From assembly GCF_000614125.1 (NCBI RefSeq), contig NZ_BAKJ01000038.1, forward strand, positions 1 through 46,018: 46,018 nt of DNA. The letters are read 5' to 3'. This stretch comes from Bacteroides rodentium JCM 16496 (GTDB lineage: Bacteria; Bacteroidota; Bacteroidia; Bacteroidales; Bacteroidaceae). The notes under the pieces are model-generated. The model did not search any database and was not told the origin of the DNA. It saw only the letters and a list, made by a program, of their open reading frames with translations. Positions within the stretch are counted from its first letter, which is position 1; every line of letters begins with the position of its first letter. Below, in pieces: positions 1 to 5,600 of the stretch. The position numbers and the translations under genes were made by a program.

Positions 1-2
1 CG

Positions 3-56
3 GGGTATGTTACGCTTTCGGACAAGAAGTATTACTATTACCTGCAGGACCATTAG
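3..56 (+). other. RHS core remnant ending at an in-frame TAG
   Basis: Frame 3 from the window edge reads GYVTLSDKKYYYYLQDH and then TAG at 54-56. Beyond the stop the same frame continues without interruption as GNNRVVLSSTGAVEE into the ORF that starts at 150. The second RHS copy has CAG (Gln) at the equivalent position (DHQGNNRVV), so this is a C-to-T nonsense change, or a base-call error, in the conserved RHS core. The upstream gene lies outside the window. Without the stop, the tip at 150-920 would be the C-terminus of a larger RHS protein. Confidence 0.75.
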
Positions 57-345
57 GGGAACAACCGCGTAGTCCTCAGTTCTACCGGTGCTGTTGAGGA
101 AGCGAATCATTACTATCCTTTTGGTGGGGTATTTGCAAGCTCAGGCAATGTGCAGCCTTACAAATACAACGGTAAAGAACTTGATGGCAAGAAGGGGTTG
201 AATTGGTATGATTATGGGACACGCATGTATGATGTGGCGCTGGGAAGGTTTACGACGGTTGATTCTTCTGCTGAAAACTATTATTCAACGAGCCCGTTCA
301 CTTATTGCTTAAATAATCCGTTGAATTATATTGATCCGTTGGGAA
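30..345 (+). repeat. Direct repeat, RHS core tip copy A
   Basis: This ~310-bp stretch, from the YYYYLxDH codons to the YIDP codons, is homologous at protein and DNA level to 1603-1914. Such repeats let displaced RHS tips recombine back behind a full core. Confidence 0.75.
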
Positions 346-920
346 CTGATACTGTAGATGTAAAGGACGTTGATTGGAATAAATTCGATCCGAAGAAGGA
401 TGTTGTGGCTTTGGATGAGGTGGCTGTTTCTGTACCTAATGCTTTGACAAAAGTAGGGACTAGAGCTTCAAAACCAATTTCCGGCTTTTGGGGGTATGTG
501 GGTTATTATTTTTTAGATATTGGCTCTACCTATTATAGTGAACAAACGCGGTTTACATATAAGGTAGGAACAGATGGAGTAATAACGGGTGTTGCTCCAA
601 TGGCGGGAACCCCTCCTTTACCAGGTTTTGCAAAGGTATCAAACTTGAATACAATTAGAGGATTATGGAGTTTGACCAAACAAGGATCCTCTAAAGTAAT
701 GAAACATCCCATTAGAGGCCTATTTTATAAAAGTAAATCAGATGGGCTATGGTGGGTAAAAGACCAGACAAAGCATGGCGGTAGTTTTTATAAAGTTTAT
801 AAAGAGACAAGTAAAGGCTTAGAATGGCATAAAGATGCTGATAAGTATGGGAATTTCATAATTAATAAACATAAAAGTGATGTAGGGATTTTTATCCCAT
901 TGAAGGAGCTTTCGAAATGA
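150..920 (+). CDS. RHS core tip with variable C-terminal putative toxin domain, cassette 1
   Basis: Residues 1-65 are the conserved end of Bacteroidetes RHS proteins (KYNGKELDGKKGLNWYDYG, LGRFTTVD, YCLNNPLNYIDPLG), where variable effector tips are normally attached. The remaining ~190 residues do not match the other RHS copy. The last ~70 residues are polar and Lys/His rich (WWVKDQTKHGGSFYKVYK, then a GLEW...DADKYG...KHKSDVG pattern), which resembles nuclease-type polymorphic toxin tips, although I cannot assign a family. Reading frame 3 is continuous upstream past the ATG to the TAG at 54-56, so the start is arbitrary; this is the C-terminal piece of a longer protein or a silent tip. Its stop overlaps the next ATG by 4 bp (ATGA), the usual toxin-immunity coupling. 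Whether it is expressed is unclear. Confidence 0.7.
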   Translation: MQPYKYNGKELDGKKGLNWYDYGTRMYDVALGRFTTVDSSAENYYSTSPFTYCLNNPLNYIDPLGTDTVDVKDVDWNKFDPKKDVVALDEVAVSVPNALTKVGTRASKPISGFWGYVGYYFLDIGSTYYSEQTRFTYKVGTDGVITGVAPMAGTPPLPGFAKVSNLNTIRGLWSLTKQGSSKVMKHPIRGLFYKSKSDGLWWVKDQTKHGGSFYKVYKETSKGLEWHKDADKYGNFIINKHKSDVGIFIPLKELSK

Positions 921-1486
921 GAAAACAGATATTAAAAATGCAAGAAGGTGAATCTTTCCCATTCTGTTGGGTAAAGTTTGATTCTGATTCTTGTATTGAT
1001 GTTCAAGGGCATAAAATCGAAATATACATAAAAAAAGATTCAGTTAGCATTGACGACATGAAATCTCTATTTTGTGATTTGTTTGGTACAGTTGTAGATG
1101 AATTATCTATCTTTAGTCCATCATGGTGGGACTTTTGCATAGATACTTGGAATATTCAAGAGAATACATTTTGCTACGACCCTCAATTCTTGTCTAAAGA
1201 AACGGTATCTTACTTGCATATATTGCAAGATTCGAATATTGCTAAGGGGTATTCTGGCTGTTGTGTCTGTAATGATTGGGATGCTTACCTATCTGTTGCA
1301 TTAGATTGTATTATGAAAGGAATTGCTCCTTATGGAAACTTTATATATAACTCAAGGGAACAATTCTTCTTCTATTTTCATCATACCGGTAGTATAGGGC
1401 TTTATTATGAAAATGAAACTCCATCTATATTTGCATTAAGAAAGAATGATAAATATGAGGTGTTATCTTGCTCTGATGTGAGTTGA
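917..1486 (+). CDS. Putative immunity protein for RHS cassette 1
   Basis: A 189-residue protein whose ATG overlaps the stop of the RHS tip (ATGA), so translation is probably coupled. It has no signal peptide or membrane segment. It is rich in acidic residues, aromatics and Cys (FPFCWVKFDSDSC, SPSWWDFCIDTW, GYSGCCVCNDWDAY), which fits a soluble cytoplasmic inhibitor of a basic nuclease tip. I do not recognise a family. The immunity role is inferred only from position directly behind a variable RHS tip, the overlap, its size, and the terminator that closes the pair 27 bp downstream. Confidence 0.6.
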   Translation: MRKQILKMQEGESFPFCWVKFDSDSCIDVQGHKIEIYIKKDSVSIDDMKSLFCDLFGTVVDELSIFSPSWWDFCIDTWNIQENTFCYDPQFLSKETVSYLHILQDSNIAKGYSGCCVCNDWDAYLSVALDCIMKGIAPYGNFIYNSREQFFFYFHHTGSIGLYYENETPSIFALRKNDKYEVLSCSDVS

Positions 1487-1512
1487 TTATCTCAAGTAGA
1501 ATGATTTTAATC

Positions 1513-1563
1513 GCTATCCTAACATCGGATATTCTATATCTTACATGTTAGGATAGCCTTTTT
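1513..1563 (+). terminator. Rho-independent terminator after cassette 1
   Basis: A perfect 13-bp stem, GCTATCCTAACAT (1513-1525) with ATGTTAGGATAGC (1545-1557), has a 19-nt loop and is followed by CTTTTT. It closes the RHS tip and immunity pair, and it abuts the remnant of RHS core that precedes the second cassette. Confidence 0.85.
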
Positions 1564-1565
1564 CA

Positions 1566-1601
1566 GATTTGAACAAGGGAATTAGCGGCATTCAATATAA
1601 T
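1566..1601 (+). other. Out-of-frame RHS core remnant at the cassette 2 junction
   Basis: Bases 1566-1601 encode DLNKGISGIQYN in frame 3, a motif found earlier in Bacteroidetes RHS proteins, typically several tens of residues before the YYYYLKDHQGNNR motif. Here the two motifs are directly adjacent and in different frames (the cassette 2 ORF is in frame 1). This looks like the scar of an internal deletion or recombination that placed the tip behind a foreign junction. Confidence 0.6.
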
Positions 1602-2553
1602 GTATTATTACTACTTGAAAGACCATCAGGGAAACAACCGTGTAGTCATCAGCCAGAGTGGAGCGGTAGAGGAAACGAACCATTACTATCCTTTCGGAGG
1701 AGTGTTTGCAAGTGCAGGCAGTATTCAGCTTTATAAGTATAACGGCAAGGAGTATGACTCGAAGAAAGGTTTGAACTGGTATGACTATGGTGCACGTCAT
1801 TATAATGCAGCGTTAGGGCGGTTTACAACGGTTGACCCGCTGGCGGAAATGGAATACTCGGCCAGTTCTTATACTTATTGTTTGAATAACCCTATAAAGT
1901 ACATTGACCCTACCGGTTGCCTGGCTTCTACTCATACAGATTCTTTGGGTGGTGTGGTAGCCGTATTTAATGATGGAGATTTAGGAGTATACAAGCATAA
2001 TACGGACTTTGAAGGAACCAAACAGGAATTGGCTGAGAATTATTCTTCTACCAATACAGCTGCCGGAGGTGATAGAATGGGGGAGACTTATGAATGGGAT
2101 TCGTTTGTTAAACCGGATACGAAAGAGGCGTATGGTCAAATTGATTTTGACTCTTTTGAGGCCTCCCGAATGGTGTTCACCCGTTTCAGGTATCTTTCCA
2201 CTCTGAAGATGAAGCCGTTAGAGTTGGCCATTTATGCACTGAACGCCAATAACGGAGAATATTTCGACATCAAGCATGGTGACCCCTATAAAGGTTCACA
2301 GTTCGGCAAGGGGAAATATGTTTCAAGACGTGATGCCGGCAATATATTGGCGGGAATGGTTGCCCGAAGAGGAGGGTTTTCGGCAGAAGTGACTTACACG
2401 GCATTCGGGGCTTTGCAGTTGGCAAGAAACAACAGATTGCTGTTACCAATGTATTTATTAGAGGCTAAAAATAAAGGAGCTAAAGGATTCTATGGTGAGA
2501 CTCCCATATCACATATATTTCAGAAACGTGGATATGAGTTAAATTTTAAGTAA
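1600..2553 (+). CDS. RHS core tip with variable C-terminal putative toxin domain, cassette 2
   Basis: Residues 1-105 repeat the RHS core tip of cassette 1 (YYYYLKDHQGNNRVVISQSG, KYNGKEYDSKKGLNWYDYG, LGRFTTVDPLAE, YCLNNPIKYIDPTG). The following ~210 residues are unrelated to cassette 1. They contain a FDIKHGDP motif, a Gly/Arg-rich QFGKGKYVSRRDAGN segment and a long hydrophilic tail. The (W/F)D(Y/I)K plus Gly-rich arrangement is faintly like the toxin-44 group of predicted RNases, but I cannot confirm this. The ORF has no upstream core and no clear ribosome binding site, so it is probably an orphan (silent) tip rather than an independently exported effector. It ends one base before the next GTG start. 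Confidence 0.65.
   Translation: MYYYYLKDHQGNNRVVISQSGAVEETNHYYPFGGVFASAGSIQLYKYNGKEYDSKKGLNWYDYGARHYNAALGRFTTVDPLAEMEYSASSYTYCLNNPIKYIDPTGCLASTHTDSLGGVVAVFNDGDLGVYKHNTDFEGTKQELAENYSSTNTAAGGDRMGETYEWDSFVKPDTKEAYGQIDFDSFEASRMVFTRFRYLSTLKMKPLELAIYALNANNGEYFDIKHGDPYKGSQFGKGKYVSRRDAGNILAGMVARRGGFSAEVTYTAFGALQLARNNRLLLPMYLLEAKNKGAKGFYGETPISHIFQKRGYELNFK
1603..1914 (+). repeat. Direct repeat, RHS core tip copy B
   Basis: Second copy of the RHS core tip, matching 30-345. The two copies diverge completely after the YIDP codons, at the core-to-effector boundary. Confidence 0.75.
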
Positions 2554-2554
2554 A

Positions 2555-3085
2555 GTGAAGATAAAGAAAAAGAGACGTAACCGTCTAATGCTTTTAGCAA
2601 TTCTTATTGGGGGAGTATTTTATTACTCCCCTTGGGGATTTTTTTTGTTCAACAGAACAGTGAAAAATTATTATTATGACACAGAAGACTCAAAAGGGCA
2701 TTGTTTGACGGTAATCTTTCATACAGGTATATTGTGGACACTTCTGACGTATGGACCTGAAGAGGATTTTGGGGAGGGCATCTATCTCATTCCTTATAAA
2801 TTCAAAGGGGCATTACCTAAAGATAATTACATAAGGCTTAACTACATCGGTGCTATATTCCCAATATATTATAAATGGAGTAATGACACTTTGCATTTGC
2901 GTATTCCTTTTTGGGGAATCATAAAAAATAAACTTTCATCCAAAGTAGTAGTTGATGAAGAGCCTCTTAGTTACGAAAGATGGGGAATGTATGATTCGGA
3001 TACCACAAGGAACGTGAAGGAACGGCAAGAGTGGCTGCAAATGAAAAAGGAATATCGTAGTTTTGACAGGTATGACTTGAAATGA
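2555..3085 (+). CDS. Putative membrane-anchored immunity protein for RHS cassette 2
   Basis: A 176-residue protein beginning at GTG one base after the RHS stop; an in-frame ATG at 2588 is an alternative start. The N-terminus is a very basic stretch (KIKKKRRNR) followed by a hydrophobic segment (LMLLAILIGGVFYYSPWGFFLF), which predicts a single N-terminal membrane anchor and a soluble domain outside the cytoplasm. The rest is rich in Tyr and Trp with no known motif. Position behind a variable RHS tip suggests immunity. The membrane anchor differs from the soluble partner of cassette 1 and may mean the toxin acts at the envelope. The function is inference from context. Confidence 0.5.
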   Translation: MKIKKKRRNRLMLLAILIGGVFYYSPWGFFLFNRTVKNYYYDTEDSKGHCLTVIFHTGILWTLLTYGPEEDFGEGIYLIPYKFKGALPKDNYIRLNYIGAIFPIYYKWSNDTLHLRIPFWGIIKNKLSSKVVVDEEPLSYERWGMYDSDTTRNVKERQEWLQMKKEYRSFDRYDLK

Positions 3086-3137
3086 ATATCCTTAGTTTTC
3101 CTTTTGTCTTGCAATGCTTTTAGTACTGCTTCTTAAC

Positions 3138-3181
3138 AAAAACTCCTTGTATACAAATGCGTAGTATGCAAGGAGTTTTTT
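3138..3181 (+). terminator. Rho-independent terminator after cassette 2
   Basis: A perfect 12-bp stem, AAAAACTCCTTG (3138-3149) with CAAGGAGTTTTT (3169-3180), ends in a T tract. It lies ~50 bp after the putative immunity gene. Confidence 0.85.
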
Positions 3182-3309
3182 ATCATGTGTTCTCAATGAA
3201 ATCTCGGACGGCTGACCCAGCAGGGGGAATGCACCGGGAAAGAACGTGACAAGTTACACGGTGCTTGTGTCCCCCTTTCTTCCGACCCGGATTCTTTGTT
3301 ATATTGCAT

Positions 3310-3340
3310 AAAAAAGAGGATACTTATTAAAGTACCCTCT
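3310..3340 (-). terminator. Terminator of the tRNA-Leu transcript
   Basis: Read on the minus strand, an 11-bp stem (3340-3330 with 3325-3315, one G-U pair), a 4-nt loop and a run of five T follow the tRNA by ~38 nt. Confidence 0.8.
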
Positions 3341-3377
3341 CTTTAGTTGTTTGTCTTCATTATTAATGCAAAATGAG

Positions 3378-3459
3378 TGCGGGTGATAGGACTCGAACCT
3401 ACACGCCTCACGGCACCAGATCCTAAGTCTGGCGCGGCTGCCAATTACGCCACACCCGC
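3378..3459 (-). tRNA. tRNA-Leu (anticodon TAG)
   Basis: The minus strand folds as a class II tRNA. The acceptor stem is GCGGGTG/CACCCGC, the anticodon stem-loop is CAGACTTAGGATCTG with TAG at 3425-3423, a long variable arm follows, and the T loop is GGTTCGAGTCC. The discriminator base is A at 3378. CCA is not encoded. It is a single-gene transcript with its own promoter and terminator. Confidence 0.95.
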
Positions 3460-3482
3460 GGAGTAATTTCGTTTAGCGAGGA

Positions 3483-3513
3483 CAAAGATAGGAAGATTTT
3501 TCGTTTTGGCAAA
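3483..3513 (-). promoter_or_regulatory. Bacteroides-type promoter for tRNA-Leu
   Basis: On the minus strand TTTG (3513-3510) is followed after 19 bases by TATCTTTG (3490-3483), matching the Bacteroides -33 TTTG / -7 TAnnTTTG consensus. The tRNA 5' end is ~24 nt downstream. Confidence 0.8.
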
Positions 3514-3535
3514 TAGTTTGATGGATAAAGTCATT

Positions 3536-4552
3536 TTATGTTTTTACTTTCAGCATTTTTCTTGCTTCCTCAATGATGGTGTCCAGGTCATTGTCTTCAT
3601 CCTCCTTGCTCATATCCACTTTCTTGTCCGGGTCGATGCCAAATTCGATATGCTGCTTTTGGGCATCGAGGTGCGGGCTGGCAGAAAAGCGTACCCCCCA
3701 TCCGTTGGGCAGTTCCGAAGAGAATGGCAGGCCCGACCCGCCACCGGTTTTATCACCAACCAGGGTGACATTGGGAAAACAGCGCATGGTATTGACAAAA
3801 TCATTGGTTGCACTATAGGAATGACGGTTGGTCAAGACAATTACCTTTTTTTGCCAGCGGATACTGTTGGAAGGTTCCACATAAATGGGAGTCGGATCTG
3901 AAAAATCGCTATGGCCTTTGCCGGTCTTGTGTTGGATATATCCCGTCAGTACTTTTTCATTCGTGAAGCGTTGTGCCATTCGGGTGGCGTTTGTCAGGTT
4001 GCCGCCACCATTGTTGCGCACGTCGATAATCAGGCCGTTGCAAGCGGAAAGGTATAACAGAATCTCATCCAGGTTACCGTTTCCGATGCCGCTGGAGAAA
4101 TCACCGTAATAGACGTATCCTATGTTGTCCTCCAAGATGGTGTATTTGGCGCCTCCGGCAATGCGGTAGTCTCTCCCCAGATACTTTTCGATGATACTTT
4201 CGTTGAAGTTGCGGGGATAGTCCAGGTACCAGTCCCAGTAGCGTGCCATGTTGTGGGAGGCATAGAGGTTGACATGGCCGTCCTTCAGTTCGGCGAGCAT
4301 GTTGCCCAGTTCCTGGAACAGACCGTCGTAGCTCATTCCCGGGGTAATGAGCGGTTGGTACTTGTCATGGATGGCATTCCAGTCTATTTGCTTGTAGTCC
4401 AGGAAACAGTACTGTTCGTCTATTATTTTCCACAAGGCTTCGAAATTGCCTTGTGGGGTATTGTCGAACTCTTCCTCACGAATACATCCGTTCAATAGGG
4501 GCAGTAACGTGAGTAGGATGCTCCAAATTATTAAAATATATCTTCTTTTCAT
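3536..4552 (-). CDS. S41-family peptidase, lipoprotein
   Basis: Likely a surface or periplasmic serine protease of the tail-specific (C-terminal processing) family. The start is taken at MKRRYILIIW (4552), which gives a lipoprotein signal with lipobox LLNG-C. A helical N-terminal region (~25-130) precedes the catalytic domain. The domain shows GLIIDVRNNGGGN, the Ser-containing NRHSYSATNDFV motif (catalytic Ser near residue 245) and a Lys in VGDKTGGGSGLP a little further on, as expected for a Ser/Lys dyad. I see no clear PDZ domain, as in many short Bacteroides S41 lipoproteins. The substrate is unknown. It lies 45 bp after the DUF3316 gene and may share its transcript. Upstream in-frame ATGs at 4558 and 4570 would only lengthen the signal. 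Confidence 0.85.
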   Translation of the reverse strand: MKRRYILIIWSILLTLLPLLNGCIREEEFDNTPQGNFEALWKIIDEQYCFLDYKQIDWNAIHDKYQPLITPGMSYDGLFQELGNMLAELKDGHVNLYASHNMARYWDWYLDYPRNFNESIIEKYLGRDYRIAGGAKYTILEDNIGYVYYGDFSSGIGNGNLDEILLYLSACNGLIIDVRNNGGGNLTNATRMAQRFTNEKVLTGYIQHKTGKGHSDFSDPTPIYVEPSNSIRWQKKVIVLTNRHSYSATNDFVNTMRCFPNVTLVGDKTGGGSGLPFSSELPNGWGVRFSASPHLDAQKQHIEFGIDPDKKVDMSKEDEDNDLDTIIEEARKMLKVKT

Positions 4553-4597
4553 GCACATTATCCTTATCATCTTATTCGTTTATCACCTTGTCACTTT

Positions 4598-5455
4598 TTA
4601 CTTTCTCTTGTTAGGAAACAGATAGAGTTCCTTTACGAACCCCACCATGAATACGTGCGAGTAAGTATGTGTCTTTATTTCGTTTACTTTGGACTGTTGT
4701 GCGTCCCATATGTAAGCAAAACGCATCCGGGCACGCCCCACCGGAAAGTCTGCGGTCAGCATTTGTCTCAGAGAGGGCTGGTTGTGCAGGGAGGTGAAGT
4801 TCACTACTCCGTCCCAATGTCCCAATGTGAATATCTCGTAATAGGATTGTCCGTAGTTGGGCATGAACATGATGCCTGCCAAGGGAAGATTCACCTGATA
4901 GCGTAGTGTGATGGGACGGTTCTTGATGCGCAAGTCCCAAATAGCCATTCCCGATGCGGCAAGGTTGATATAGGCACGTGCTTGGGCAGGGTTGTTGCCG
5001 TTGCGCAGATTATAGACAAAGCCACCGTTGAAGTCGCCGACTCCTCCGGCAAGCAGTTTGAAATTACCCGTGATTGGAAAATTATAATGCAGGCCGTAGT
5101 TCCAGTTGGCCAGTCCGGAGAATGTATTGTTATTGTCCACTTTGTTGTGGGTATATCCCAAGTCTGCCTGGAAGAGGGTTTGCAGGGAGACGTTGCCGTC
5201 CATCAGCCGGGTCATCCGCATGCTTTCGCGGGAGATACGGAAATCTATTCCCTTGTACTCCTGCGGTGAAAGATAAGTGTCGAACACGTTGGTGAAGCCT
5301 ACGCCGTACAGGGTGGCACGGGTGATGAGGCGGTTGCGGCTGGCAGAGTCTGCCCGCAGCTCTTGGGCGAAGTCTTTCTGTGGCGCATCTTGTGCCCTCA
5401 GGCTGATGCTTCCTAAAAGGAGGAAGCAGAGGATGATTGTTTTTAATGCTACCAT
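4598..5455 (-). CDS. DUF3316 family secreted protein
   Basis: The protein has a signal peptide (MVALKTIILCFLLLGSISLRAQ) and ~260 mature residues rich in aromatic, alternating beta-type segments (YTHNKVDNNNTFSGLANWNYGLH, YGQSYYEIFTLG), as in small outer-membrane barrels. The overall pattern matches DUF3316 proteins, which I know as Bacteroidetes genes found beside parC. The role is unknown. The ORF is open to 5542, but that longer version would translate a G-rich palindrome (LLLRGGGVPEGGGG) ahead of the signal peptide, so the start at 5455 is preferred. It is 142 bp downstream of parC on the same strand. Confidence 0.7.
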   Translation of the reverse strand: MVALKTIILCFLLLGSISLRAQDAPQKDFAQELRADSASRNRLITRATLYGVGFTNVFDTYLSPQEYKGIDFRISRESMRMTRLMDGNVSLQTLFQADLGYTHNKVDNNNTFSGLANWNYGLHYNFPITGNFKLLAGGVGDFNGGFVYNLRNGNNPAQARAYINLAASGMAIWDLRIKNRPITLRYQVNLPLAGIMFMPNYGQSYYEIFTLGHWDGVVNFTSLHNQPSLRQMLTADFPVGRARMRFAYIWDAQQSKVNEIKTHTYSHVFMVGFVKELYLFPNKRK

Positions 5456-5494
5456 CTGTAGGGTGTCGCTACCACCTCCCCCTTCGGGTACTCC

Positions 5495-5516
5495 TCCTCC
5501 CCGGAGGAGGAGAATT
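5495..5516. repeat. GGAGGAGGAG palindrome upstream of the DUF3316 gene
   Basis: CTCCTCCTCC and GGAGGAGGAG form a perfect 10-bp inverted repeat with a 2-base centre, next to a second G/C-rich motif (CCCCCTTCGGGTA). It lies between parC and the DUF3316 gene and looks like a REP-type element that happens to leave the reading frame open. Confidence 0.6.
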
Positions 5517-5551
5517 GAGTTACATTTGCTTGTTCGTTTCATCTTACTTTA

Positions 5552-5600
5552 CGTGCTAATCCCTAATCCTTAACCATTAATCCCTAATCCTTAATCCTTA
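5552..5600. repeat. Short TTAATCCCTAATCC direct repeats
   Basis: Between the parC stop and the palindrome, the plus strand repeats units of CTAATCC/TTAATCC five times, two of them inside a longer TAATCCCTAATCCTTAA repeat. It is low-complexity spacer sequence with no promoter that I can see. Confidence 0.6.

Noticed and set aside
101..106. Quinolone resistance signal in parC, Ala106 at the position of GyrA Ser83
   Set aside because: Coordinates here are protein residues. Ala may be native at this position in Bacteroidetes ParC, and I cannot compare with relatives, so no resistance claim is made.
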